A stretch of DNA of 64,000 bases from CAXMMR01 sp963692975 (lineage in GTDB: Bacteria; Pseudomonadota; Alphaproteobacteria; Acetobacterales; Acetobacteraceae). Shown in pieces: positions 46,022 through 54,328 of the stretch. The DNA lies in the NCBI GenBank assembly GCA_963692975.2, contig CAXMMR010000001.1, positions 95,650 through 159,649 on the forward strand, in the 5' to 3' direction. Numbering within the stretch: position 1 is the stretch's first letter; each line of letters opens with the position of its first letter. A model generated the notes under the pieces. That model did not search any database. It was given only the letters and a program-made list of their open reading frames with translations, and had not been told where the DNA came from. The position numbers were made by a program, and so were the translations under genes.

Positions 46022-46789
46022 ATGCGGCTTGTCGGTGCGATGAACTTCCGTGACCTGGGCGGCCTGCCGGCTGCGGACGGCCGCGCGCTCCGGCACGGGC
46101 TGCTGTTCCGCTCGGAAAAACTCTCCACCCTCACCGACGCGGACGTCACCATCCTGGGCCGCCTCGGCCTGCAGACGGTGATCGACCTGCGCTCCGGGCA
46201 GGAGCGGGACATCCACCCCTCGCGTCTGCCGCAGCAGGATCGCCCCGCCGTGCTGGAGCTCGACGTCATGGCCCACCCGACGCTCAGCGGCCGCAGCCTG
46301 GTCGGCGTGCTGCGCGAAAACCCGACGACGGCCGGCGCCCGCCAGATGATGCTGGCGCTCTACCGCGCCTTCCCTACCGCCTTCGCCCCCGTGCTGCCGG
46401 CGCTGTTCGGCCGGCTGCTCGCCGAAGGCGGCCTGCCGGCGCTGATCCACTGCACCGCCGGCAAGGACCGCACCGGCTTCCTCGCCGCCCTGCTGCTCAG
46501 CGCCGCCGGCGCGTCGCGCGCGGCCGTCGAGGCCGACTACATGGCGACCGGCACCCAATCCGACCACGTGGAGATGCACGCCGCGACGACTCGCGCGGTA
46601 TCCCATTGGCTCGGCGACCGCGCCACCGTCGAGGTGGTCGACGTGCTCTGCGAGGTGGATCCGAGCTATCTCGCCGCCTCGTTCGAGGCGATCGAGGCCG
46701 GCTGGGGCGGCGTCGCCCGCTATCTCGCCGCGGAGGCCGGCGTCGATGCCGCCGGGCTTGCCGGGCTGCGCAAGCGACTGCTGGACTGA
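46022..46789 (+). CDS. Tyrosine/dual-specificity protein phosphatase
   Basis: A 255-residue protein of the Y_phosphatase3 type. It starts with the family opening GAMNFRDLGGLPAADGRALR, followed by RHGLLFRSEKLSTLTDADVT and the P-loop HCTAGKDRTGFLAALLL (Cys-x5-Arg with Lys and Asp, as in this group). Asp in QTVIDLRSGQERD may help. Targets could be phosphotyrosine or phosphoinositide-like substrates; unknown. ATG 46022 fits the family start. It follows the Dpp-type operon on the same strand across a half repeat and is followed after six bases by the FAD-binding protein gene. Confidence 0.88.
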   Translation: MRLVGAMNFRDLGGLPAADGRALRHGLLFRSEKLSTLTDADVTILGRLGLQTVIDLRSGQERDIHPSRLPQQDRPAVLELDVMAHPTLSGRSLVGVLRENPTTAGARQMMLALYRAFPTAFAPVLPALFGRLLAEGGLPALIHCTAGKDRTGFLAALLLSAAGASRAAVEADYMATGTQSDHVEMHAATTRAVSHWLGDRATVEVVDVLCEVDPSYLAASFEAIEAGWGGVARYLAAEAGVDAAGLAGLRKRLLD

Positions 46790-46794
46790 GCGGC

Positions 46795-48285
46795 ATGGAC
46801 GGCGGACGCACCTCCGGGCCGCAGCACCCCAGGGCGCATCTCGAGGCGCACCTCGGGGCGTATCCAAGGCCGCAGATCGTGATCGTCGGCGGCGGCCTGG
46901 CCGGCGCCGCGACGGCGCTGCACCTGCTGCGCGACCACGACCCCGCGGCCGACATCACGCTGGTCGAGCCCGGCCAGACGCTCGGCGCCGGGCTCGCCTA
47001 CGGAACGGCCGAGCCGACGCACCGGGTCAACGTCGCCGCCAGCCGGATGTCGCTGTTCGACGAGGCGCCGGACGATTTCGATGCCTGGCTGCACGCCGGC
47101 GGGCATCCCGGACGCGACCCGGCGAGCGCCCTGCCGGACGGTCGGCTCTACCCGCAGCGAGCGATGTTCGGCCACTACGTGCACGCGGCGCTGCAGGCCG
47201 CCGCGGCCGCGGCCCGCCACGCGCGCCTGACCCATCGCCGCGCCCGCGCCGTCGGCGCCGCGCCGGACGGCGCCGGCTTTCTGCTGCGGCTCGAGGACGG
47301 CCAGGCGCTGCACGCAGACACGCTGGTGCTCGCCGTCAGCCACACCGCCCCCGACCTGCCCGCCTTCCTCGCCCCGCTTGCCGCCGCCAAAGATCGCCGC
47401 CTGGTCGCCAACCCGTGGCGCCCGGACGCGCTCGACGCCGTGCCGCCCGAGCACGCCGTCCTCATCGTCGGCACCGGCCTCACCGGCTGCGACGTCGTCG
47501 CCAGCCTCATCGCCCGCGGCCATGCCGGGCCGATCGTCGCGGTCTCCCGCCGCGGCCTGCTGCCGCGGCCACGCACGAGCGTGCCGGTCTCCGCCTTCGG
47601 CCGCTTCGACGACCCGCCCGCCCGTACCGCGCTCGCGCTGCTGCAATCGGTACGCGCCGCCATGCGCGAGGCGGCCGCCCTCGGCCGGCCCTGGGAAGAC
47701 GTCATCGACGCGCTGCGCCAGCAAGCCCGCGCGGTCTGGGGCGCGCTGCCGGTCGCCGAGCGGCGCAGCCTGCTGCGCCACTGCCGGCCGTTCTGGGACG
47801 CGCACCGCTTCCAGTCGGCGCCCCAGATCGACGCCGCCATCCTCGCCGCCCGCGCCGCCGGGCAGCTCGAGGTGCTGGCCGCCACGCCGCTCGACGCCGC
47901 GCCGCTCGGCAAGCTGCTGCGGGTGACCCTGCACCCGCGCGGCACGCCAGCCGACCAGCGGATCGTGCGCGACGTCGCGGCGATCGTGAACTGCACCGGG
48001 CCAGGACACCGCTCGGTGGTGGAGCGCCACCCCGTGCTGCGGGCGCTGCACGAAGCCGGCGCCCTCGCCGCCGACCCGCTCGCGCTCGGCATCGCGGTCG
48101 ACGCCGAAAGCCGGGTGCTGCGGCCGGACGGCTCGGCCTGGCCAAACCTGTTCGTCGCCGGGCCGCTGGCGCGCGGCACGCATGGCGAGCTGATGGGATT
48201 GCCGCAGATGAGCCGGCAGCCGAGAGAGGTCGCGGCGTCGATAGGAAGGCCAGAGGCTCTGCCTCTGGACACCGCTGGGGCCTGA
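46795..48285 (+). CDS. FAD/NAD(P)-binding protein (HI0933/YdhS-like)
   Basis: A 496-residue flavoprotein with an N-terminal dinucleotide fold IVIVGGGLAGAATALHLLRD and second motif VLIVGTGLTGCDVVASLIAR. The middle AEPTHRVNVAASRMSLFDEA and RRGLLPRPRTSVPVSAFGRF match the family of uncharacterised FAD-NAD(P)-binding proteins (YdhS/PF13454). It probably oxidises or hydroxylates something; the substrate is unknown. ATG 46795 lies directly after the phosphatase stop. The last ten residues (EALPLDTAGA) are translated from hairpin repeat copy 16; the native end is near QPREVAASIGR. Confidence 0.85.
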   Translation: MDGGRTSGPQHPRAHLEAHLGAYPRPQIVIVGGGLAGAATALHLLRDHDPAADITLVEPGQTLGAGLAYGTAEPTHRVNVAASRMSLFDEAPDDFDAWLHAGGHPGRDPASALPDGRLYPQRAMFGHYVHAALQAAAAAARHARLTHRRARAVGAAPDGAGFLLRLEDGQALHADTLVLAVSHTAPDLPAFLAPLAAAKDRRLVANPWRPDALDAVPPEHAVLIVGTGLTGCDVVASLIARGHAGPIVAVSRRGLLPRPRTSVPVSAFGRFDDPPARTALALLQSVRAAMREAAALGRPWEDVIDALRQQARAVWGALPVAERRSLLRHCRPFWDAHRFQSAPQIDAAILAARAAGQLEVLAATPLDAAPLGKLLRVTLHPRGTPADQRIVRDVAAIVNCTGPGHRSVVERHPVLRALHEAGALAADPLALGIAVDAESRVLRPDGSAWPNLFVAGPLARGTHGELMGLPQMSRQPREVAASIGRPEALPLDTAGA

Positions 48286-48598
48286 GGCCCCAGACCCCAT
48301 CCATTGTGGCCAACCTCAGGCATCTTCTACAAAGCTTCAACATCTGGTTGTGTGTGAAATACCGCAAGATTTCGCGAGGCGGGCACGAGGGGATTGAGCG
48401 GGCAATACCCCACTTTCCTCTGCGTTAGCGTTTGATTTCAATGGGTTGCGAAAATCTTGCCTATAGGCAAGATTTTCAGCACCGCCGCTCGCGAGGCGTC
48501 AGCCTGATGATTGCTAGCACGATCCGTGCGTCGTCCCATCGTAACGGATTCTAAAGGCTTCGCCTTTAATGGGGTCCAGGGGCAAAGCCCCTGGCCTT
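48244..48598 (+). repeat. GC hairpin repeat, copy 16, interrupted by the 155-bp repeat
   Basis: Between convergent genes (FAD protein and haem oxygenase); this is the 311-bp gap there. Left: CCAGAGGC-TCT-GCCTCTGG and CTGGGGCCTGAGGCCCCAG. Middle: the inverted second copy of the 155-bp repeat. Right: TCTAAAGGCTTCGCCTTTAA and CCAGGGGC-AAA-GCCCCTGG. Confidence 0.88.
48322..48475 (-). repeat. 155-bp dispersed repeat, copy 2
   Basis: Inverted relative to the copy at 32739. ATCTTCTACAAAGC, GGTTGTGTGTGAAATACCGC and AAGATTT at the left; CCTATAGG inside the same palindrome at the right. Outer parts match copy 1 closely and the middle 70 bp only loosely. Confidence 0.85.
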
Positions 48599-49130
48599 AC
48601 TGGCACAACCCTCGCTGCAGGTGCCCGAAGGTAAGCCTGGCCCCAGCCAAGATCGCCGGCGCGGCGTCCGGCGGTGCTGCCTCCAGCCGAGCGACGAAGC
48701 CTTTCCACATCGCGCCGGTGGCGTCGCCGTAGCCGGCGAAGTAGGTCACTGGCTGCAGGCCGAGGCGGTCGAGGTGGCGCAGGATGATGCGGCCGCCGAG
48801 GGTGGAGCCTTCGACGACGTAGAGGGCGCCGAGGGCGGCCGCCTCGTCGGCGAGCTCGGGGGCGGCGACGGGCGCGGGCGGCGCGACGCCCAGGGCGGCG
48901 AGGTCGGCGTCGAGCCAGGGCAGGCGGCGGCGCGGCGCCCAGAACGCCTTGTCGAGCCGGCTGGCGAGCCTGGGCTCGAGGCCTTGCCAGAGGGCATGGA
49001 AGCGGACGAGCAGGGCCTCGTAGCGCGTCGCGCTGAGCGCCTCGTCGAGCAGGTGGAGCTGCGCCTCCAAGCGGTCGTGGCCGTCGCGGGTGTGCTGCCG
49101 GAGCTGCTCCAGGATCGGCGGGCGGGTCAC
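48597..49130 (-). CDS. Biliverdin-producing haem oxygenase
   Basis: A 177-residue haem oxygenase of the bacteriophytochrome-linked type (BphO/HmuO group), cleaving haem to biliverdin, the chromophore of the adjacent photoreceptor. Marks are LRQHTRDGHDRLEAQLHLLD with the proximal-type His, ALYVVEGSTLGGRIILRHLD, and FAGYGDATGAMWKGFVARLE. The GTG at 49130 overlaps the phytochrome stop (GTGA), so the two proteins are made together. Length is typical. Confidence 0.92.
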   Translation of the reverse strand: MTRPPILEQLRQHTRDGHDRLEAQLHLLDEALSATRYEALLVRFHALWQGLEPRLASRLDKAFWAPRRRLPWLDADLAALGVAPPAPVAAPELADEAAALGALYVVEGSTLGGRIILRHLDRLGLQPVTYFAGYGDATGAMWKGFVARLEAAPPDAAPAILAGARLTFGHLQRGLCQ

Positions 49131-51925
49131 AGGATGGCGCGGATCTTGGCCGCCAGCACGTCCATGGCGAAGGGTTTGGTGATGACGTGCATGCCGGGTG
49201 CGAGCACGCCGTGGCCGAGGGCGGCGTTTTCCGCGTAGCCGGTGATGAACAGCACCTTCAGGCCCGGCTGCTGCTCGCAGGCCAGCTCGGCGAGCTGCCG
49301 GCCGTTCATGCCGCCGGGCAGGCCGACATCGGTGATCAGCAGGTCGAGCGGCGGGCCGGCGGCGAGCTGGCGCACCGCGTCGGCGCCGTCGATCGCCTCG
49401 GCGACGGCAAGGCCGAGCTCGCGCAGCACGTCGACGACGAGCATCCTGACCACCGGCTCGTCGTCCACCACCATCACCGTCTCGCCGGCGACGGAGGCGG
49501 CGCTGATCACGGCGGCCGGCTGATCGGCTGCGGCGGCCTCGCCGAGGTGACGCGGCAGATAGAGCCGGACGGTGGTGCCGTGTCCGGGCTTGCTGTAGAT
49601 GCGGGCATAGCCGTTGGATTGCTGGGCGAAGCCGTACACCATCGACAGCCCCAGCCCGGTTCCCTGGCCCAGCGGCTTGGTGGTGAAGAACGGCTCGAAC
49701 ACCCGCCCGACGAGCTCGGGCGACATGCCGATGCCGGTGTCGGTGACCGAGACGGCGACGTACTGCCCGGGGGCGACGTCGTGATGGCGGCCCGCATAGG
49801 CCTCGTCGAGCCAGGCGTTGGACGCCTCGATGGTCAGCCGGCCGCCATCCGGCATCGCGTCCTTGGCGTTGATCGCCAGGTTGAGCAGCGCGTTTTCCAG
49901 CTGGTTGGCGTCGCATAGGGTGAGCCACAGGCCGCCGGACATCACCGTCTCGAGGTGGATCGCCGGGCCGACGGTGCGGCGGATCAGCTCCTCGATCGAG
50001 GTGCAGAGCCGGTTCACGTCGGTCGGCTTGGGGTCAAGCGTCTGGCGGCGCGAGAAGGCGAGCAGGCGGTGGGTGAGCGCCGCGGCGCGGTTCGAGGAGG
50101 TCATCGCGGCGCCGAGATAGCGGTCGATCTCGTCGATGCGGCCCTGCGCCACCCGGGTGCGCATCAGCTCCAGCGAGCCGGTGATGCCGGTCAGCAGGTT
50201 GTTGAAGTCGTGCGCGATGCCGCCGGTGAGCTGGCCGACCGCCTCCATCTTCTGCGACTGCCGGAGCCGCTCGTTGAGGTCGGCGATGCGGCGCAGGTTG
50301 CGCAGGATCACTTCGGTGATGGCGTGGCGCAGGCTGGCGGCGATCTCGAGCTCCCAGTCCTGCCAGGCCGCCGCGGTGCCGTGCCTGAGCTCGACCCAGC
50401 GCTCGAAGGAGCTGCGCGGCAGCACGTCGCGGGCCGGGTCGGCGCCGGGCGCGCCGGCGTGCTCGGCGTTCTTGTTCGGATTGCCGCCCCAGCTGACCTC
50501 GAACGGCTCCTCCGGACGAAACCAGAGCAGCAGCTCGGTGCGCTCGACCGACAGCGCGATGGCGAGCAGCCCGCTGGCGATCGCGGCGTGCGGCGTCCAC
50601 TCCGCCAGCAGCGTCGGCAGGTGCACGGTGTGGAACACCTCCTCGGCCGGCCGGGCGCGCAGCCAGCCGGCGAGGCGGCCGATCGCGGCCGCGTCGGGCG
50701 TGCGGCCGAGCAGGGTGACCCGGTCGCCCAGGATCACCGCCGCGCCGGTGGCGCCGAACAGGCTGAGCATGGTGACCGCGCCGCCGGTCAGCGCCTCGCC
50801 GAGGTCCTCGGTCTGCGCCATGTGCGCCATCAGCGCGGAGAGCCGTCCGGCCTCGCCGCGCCGCAGCGCCTCGGCGCCGGAGCGCTCGGCCGTGCCGATG
50901 CGCAGCGCGAAGGCGTCGGTCAGCGCCGAGGCGGCGGCGCGCTGGCCGGGCGAGAGGCGGTGCACCGCCCGATGGTGGCAGACCACCAGCCCCCACAGCT
51001 CGCCGTCGTGCAGGATCGACAACGACATCGAGGCGTCGACGCCCATGTTGCGATGATACTGCATGTGAACCGGCGACAGGCTGCGCAGCCGGGCGAATGA
51101 CAGGTCGATCGGCCGCTGCGGCAGCGCCGCGCCGCCGGGCTGGCCCTCGGCGAGCACCTGCAGCGGCACCGGCGCGGCGTCGCGCGACTGCACGGCGCGG
51201 GTCAGGCTGCGCCGATACAGTGCGCGCGCCTGCTCGGGGATGTCTGACGCCGGGAAGTGCAGCCCGTCGAGCGACTGGGACCAGTCCGCCACCTTGTCCT
51301 CGGCGATCGCCTGGCCGTGCCAGTCCTCGCCGAAGCGATAGATCAGCACCCGCTCGTAGCCGGTGAGCTGGCGGATGGCGCGCACGGTGACGCGGGCGAG
51401 CGCGTCGAGGTCGTTGGCCGAGCCGCGCAGCTCGGCGATCGAGCGCTGCAGCAGCCGGGTCGTGGCGAGCGCCGCCGGATCATCCTCGGCGCGCCACGCC
51501 TCGAGCTCGACGATCACCAGCCCGTCATGGCTGTGGCTGCTCGCCTCGACCGTCATCCGCGATGCGGCGATCGCAAGTCGGGTCTCCCATGGCGCGCTGC
51601 CGTCGAGCTGGCCGGCGGCGAGGTGGGCGGCGAGCCCGGCGACGAAGGCGTCGCCGAGCAGGCCCGCGGCCGGCTGGCCGAGCAGGGCGCCGGCATCGCG
51701 ATTGTCCTGGCCGGCGAGCAGGCTCGGCAGGTTGGCGCTGGCGGCGACGATGGCGTAGCCGCGCCCGGGGTCGAGCGCGAGCAGCACGCCGTGCGGCTGC
51801 GTCGCGCCGGGAATGTGGACCGGCTCGCGGGCGCAGATCGTGTCGACGAGCGCGTCGGGCGACGTTGGGCGGGCCGCGGCAGGTTTCGCATCGACATCGA
51901 CGCCAGACAGGGATCGGCCGTTCAC
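49127..51925 (-). CDS. Bacteriophytochrome hybrid histidine kinase with receiver domain
   Basis: A 932-residue red/far-red photoreceptor. The PAS domain carries Cys31 in TICAREPVHIPGATQPHGVL, the biliverdin-binding position. The GAF domain has PASDIPEQARALYRR and LSPVHMQYHRNMGVDASMSL. The PHY tongue has DVLPRSSFERWVE (PRxSF). A HisKA/HATPase unit follows (QLTGGIAHDFNNLLTGITGS; LAINAKDAMPDGG; GTGLGLSMVYGFAQ). The C-terminus is a receiver domain with the acceptor Asp in LLITDVGLPGGMNG. The kinase can therefore pass phosphate within the protein, and no separate regulator gene is adjacent. The GTG at 51925 gives the family-like N-terminus; the frame is open much further upstream without support. 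The haem oxygenase gene overlaps its end. Confidence 0.94.
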   Translation of the reverse strand: MNGRSLSGVDVDAKPAAARPTSPDALVDTICAREPVHIPGATQPHGVLLALDPGRGYAIVAASANLPSLLAGQDNRDAGALLGQPAAGLLGDAFVAGLAAHLAAGQLDGSAPWETRLAIAASRMTVEASSHSHDGLVIVELEAWRAEDDPAALATTRLLQRSIAELRGSANDLDALARVTVRAIRQLTGYERVLIYRFGEDWHGQAIAEDKVADWSQSLDGLHFPASDIPEQARALYRRSLTRAVQSRDAAPVPLQVLAEGQPGGAALPQRPIDLSFARLRSLSPVHMQYHRNMGVDASMSLSILHDGELWGLVVCHHRAVHRLSPGQRAAASALTDAFALRIGTAERSGAEALRRGEAGRLSALMAHMAQTEDLGEALTGGAVTMLSLFGATGAAVILGDRVTLLGRTPDAAAIGRLAGWLRARPAEEVFHTVHLPTLLAEWTPHAAIASGLLAIALSVERTELLLWFRPEEPFEVSWGGNPNKNAEHAGAPGADPARDVLPRSSFERWVELRHGTAAAWQDWELEIAASLRHAITEVILRNLRRIADLNERLRQSQKMEAVGQLTGGIAHDFNNLLTGITGSLELMRTRVAQGRIDEIDRYLGAAMTSSNRAAALTHRLLAFSRRQTLDPKPTDVNRLCTSIEELIRRTVGPAIHLETVMSGGLWLTLCDANQLENALLNLAINAKDAMPDGGRLTIEASNAWLDEAYAGRHHDVAPGQYVAVSVTDTGIGMSPELVGRVFEPFFTTKPLGQGTGLGLSMVYGFAQQSNGYARIYSKPGHGTTVRLYLPRHLGEAAAADQPAAVISAASVAGETVMVVDDEPVVRMLVVDVLRELGLAVAEAIDGADAVRQLAAGPPLDLLITDVGLPGGMNGRQLAELACEQQPGLKVLFITGYAENAALGHGVLAPGMHVITKPFAMDVLAAKIRAIL

Positions 51926-52014
51926 GGCGTGAAGCTCGGGTGCATGCGACGGAAACGCCCGAGACGACGCAGCCCGGCCTGGCTCACGCGTTCGTGAAGA
52001 CGGGGCGAAGGCGG

Positions 52015-53652
52015 CTATGCCCGCAGCAGGGAACCGGCGAAGCTGTAGAGCGCGTCGCCGGCGATGCTGCCGGCGGCGAACACCTCCATGTCGCCGCGCC
52101 CAGCCGGGCCGGCCACGCGCTGCCAGGCCAGGCGGCAGGCGATGCCGGCGAGCACCGCCCAGCCGGCCAGCGGCGAGCTCAGCAACAGGCCGGTCGCGGC
52201 CATCACGCCGAGCTGTCGGCGGGCGCCGCCGATCGCCTGCAGCAGCGCCCCCGGGATCGCCCAGACGAACAGCGCGTGCGCGACCGCGGGGCTGGCGCCG
52301 GCATGGATCGCGGCGACAAAGACGCGGTCCACCGGGGCGACCTGGTGGCGGGCGAAGTAGCCTGGATAGAGCACCAGCACGGTCAACGCCGCGACGACGA
52401 GGGCGAACATCGCGGCGTAGTATTGCTGGCGCCGGCCGTCGCGCTCGAAGCCAGGGTCCGCGCCCTCGTCGCGCAGCAGGAAGCCGGCCTTGAGGTCGCA
52501 GCCCATGTCGGCGAACGCCGGGCCGGTGGAGGCGGTGAAGCCGACCAGCAGCGCCAGGGCCGGCGGCGGGAAGCCGATCAGGATGCCGACCGCGAGCGAC
52601 ACCACGGCGACGGCGAAGGCCGGGAACCAGCCGGAATGCATCCCCGCCAGCCCGATGATCAGCTCGTGCAGCAGGGCGGCGAAGGCGGCGTAGACGACGA
52701 ACAGCGCCAGCATGCCGGTGCTCATGCCGCCGGCCAGGCCGCCGAGTGCCGCGATGCCGGCGGCGATCACCAGGTAGATGCCGAAGCCGGCGCCGATGGT
52801 GACGCGCAGCTGCGACTGGCTCGGGCCCGCCTCGCCCGCCTGCCCCGTCGGCGTGCCGCGCCGCAGGATCGTCCAGCCGACCTGCAGCAGCGCCACGAGG
52901 CCGGCGCCGAGCATCATGCCCTGGGCGATATGCGCCGCCTCGATGTCGCCGCCCGGGACGATTGCGTGGACGAGGGGCGACGCGAACAGCGGATGGTCGA
53001 GCAGGGCGTGCTCGTAGCCGCGCAGCAGCAGGCCGAGGCCGAAGGCGGTCAGCGCCGCGGCGTTGCCGATGAAGGCGACGCCGAAGCCGGCCATCGGAAT
53101 GCCGAACGCCGAGCCGAGCACGCCGAGCCCGAGACCGGCGCCGAGCACGTAAGCCTTGCGGCCACCCTGATCGCCGGCGCGGATCGCCTCCGCGGCGGCA
53201 ACCCCGGGCGGCCAGGCGCCGCGGGCGGGGAACACATCGGAGGCGAACATCCGGTAGAGCATCGTCGCATCGAGCAGCATCGCCGCGGTGGCGCCCACCA
53301 GCATCGCCGGCACCAGGTCCGGCCGGCCGAGCACGAACGGGATGCCGATCGGCAGCAGCAGGCTGTTGGCGGCGCCGAAGGTGGCGGCCGAGATCGCGCT
53401 CTGGGCGAGGTTCTGCACGTGCACGTCGCGGTAGCGTGCCAGCGCGGCGATCGGCATTCGCCCCAGCGCCATCGCCGCCAGGGCGCCGATCAGCGCGGTG
53501 TTGGTGGTGACGCCGAGGCGCACCAGCACCTGCATGCCGACGATGGAGCCGAGCACGCAGAGCGGCGTGATCAGCGCCAGGCTGGCAAGCGAGAAGAATT
53601 TCGGGTGCCGCTGCGCCACGCCGCCGATCGCCGCTGCGCCGTCTGGTGCCAC
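52015..53652 (-). CDS. OPT family oligopeptide transporter
   Basis: A 545-residue membrane protein with about 13-15 segments, matching the OPT (oligopeptide/metal-chelate) transporter family: GFTASTGPAFADMGCDLKAG is the conserved stretch, and AGSIAGDALYSFAGSLL near the end is also typical. The start is the GTG at 53652 (PDGAAAIGGVAQRHPKFFSL). Bacterial OPT proteins take up peptides or siderophore-like metal complexes. It is upstream of the phytochrome gene on the same strand with an 89-bp gap; co-transcription is possible but there is no clear functional link. Confidence 0.87.
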   Translation of the reverse strand: MAPDGAAAIGGVAQRHPKFFSLASLALITPLCVLGSIVGMQVLVRLGVTTNTALIGALAAMALGRMPIAALARYRDVHVQNLAQSAISAATFGAANSLLLPIGIPFVLGRPDLVPAMLVGATAAMLLDATMLYRMFASDVFPARGAWPPGVAAAEAIRAGDQGGRKAYVLGAGLGLGVLGSAFGIPMAGFGVAFIGNAAALTAFGLGLLLRGYEHALLDHPLFASPLVHAIVPGGDIEAAHIAQGMMLGAGLVALLQVGWTILRRGTPTGQAGEAGPSQSQLRVTIGAGFGIYLVIAAGIAALGGLAGGMSTGMLALFVVYAAFAALLHELIIGLAGMHSGWFPAFAVAVVSLAVGILIGFPPPALALLVGFTASTGPAFADMGCDLKAGFLLRDEGADPGFERDGRRQQYYAAMFALVVAALTVLVLYPGYFARHQVAPVDRVFVAAIHAGASPAVAHALFVWAIPGALLQAIGGARRQLGVMAATGLLLSSPLAGWAVLAGIACRLAWQRVAGPAGRGDMEVFAAGSIAGDALYSFAGSLLRA

Positions 53653-53904
53653 GCTGTCGCTCCCGCCGTCTTTCGATGTCTCGCACGCTGGCTGTGCTTG
53701 TGAAAGACGCGCGCGCAGTGGCGGCGCGAGCGCTTCGCCGGGCTGTCAGAGTCGCACGACTGTGCCCTGATGAAGCCATCTCGGCGGAGGTGCTGCTCCC
53801 GCTGCCGGCGAGCTTCGGGCTCTGGCGACGCCGCCGCACTTGCGCTGGCGCGACAGATTGGCACACTCCCCGCCAAGGCGCGTCGACGCCATGGGAGAGA
53901 ACGA
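53653..53904. other. 252-bp divergent intergenic region
   Basis: Separates the leftward OPT gene and the rightward DUF485 gene. It should contain both promoters. I see no hairpin repeat or other recognisable element. Confidence 0.4.
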
Positions 53905-54210
53905 ATGCTGGATCAGCCAGCCTGCGCGCGCATCCGCCTCGATCCGCGCTTCCAGACGCTTGCCCGCGACCGCGCGCAGCTGAGCTGGAGCCTCGCCGGC
54001 ATCATCGTCGTGCTCTATTTCGGCTTCGTCTTTCTGGTGGCGCTGGCGCCCGGGCTGATGGCGGTGCCGGTCTGGGGAGTGATCACCCTGGGCTTCGCGC
54101 TCGGGCTTGCGGTGATGATCGCCGCGGTGGCGCTGACCGGCATCTACGTGGTGCGCGCCAACAGCCGGTTCGACGCGCTGCAGCGGGCGATCGTGGAGGC
54201 GCACGGATGA
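53905..54210 (+). CDS. DUF485 membrane protein (acetate symporter partner)
   Basis: A 101-residue protein with two membrane segments (LSWSLAGIIVVLYFGFVFLV, WGVITLGFALGLAVMIAAVA) and the DUF485 pattern DPRFQTLARDRAQLSWSLAG, as in E. coli YjcH. These proteins are almost always encoded with the acetate/cation symporter ActP, as here, and their role is unknown. ATG 53905 follows GGGAGAG at good spacing. The frame is open upstream without family resemblance. Confidence 0.9.
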   Translation: MLDQPACARIRLDPRFQTLARDRAQLSWSLAGIIVVLYFGFVFLVALAPGLMAVPVWGVITLGFALGLAVMIAAVALTGIYVVRANSRFDALQRAIVEAHG

Positions 54211-54224
54211 TCGCGGAAGCAAGT

Positions 54225-54319
54225 GGTCCTTTTTTGAAAAAAAGGACCAAAAAACTTTTATCCGTTAAGGATCCGTCAAACGGACAGAAGTTTTTTGCTT
54301 CTTTTTTTCAAAAAAGAAG
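54225..54319. repeat. AT-rich triple-hairpin repeat, copy 1
   Basis: Three inverted repeats in a row: GGTCCTTTTTT paired with AAAAAAGGACC; CAAAAAACTT paired with AAGTTTTTTG around a variable middle containing TCCGT and ACGGA; and CTTCTTTTTT paired with AAAAAAGAAG. It lies between DUF485 and actP. Its last bases (AGAAG) stand nine bases before the actP start, as a ribosome-binding site would. Confidence 0.9.
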
Positions 54320-54328
54320 TTTCTTTCT

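Noticed and set aside
51926..53866. Phytochrome gene extending to 53866 (1579 residues)
   Set aside because: The extension is antisense-like low-complexity sequence over the OPT gene; phytochromes start close to the PAS domain with its Cys.
54225..54319. AT-rich repeat as an insertion-sequence end or attachment site
   Set aside because: No transposase or integrase gene and no target duplication are visible, and the second copy lies in the same kind of position between coupled genes.
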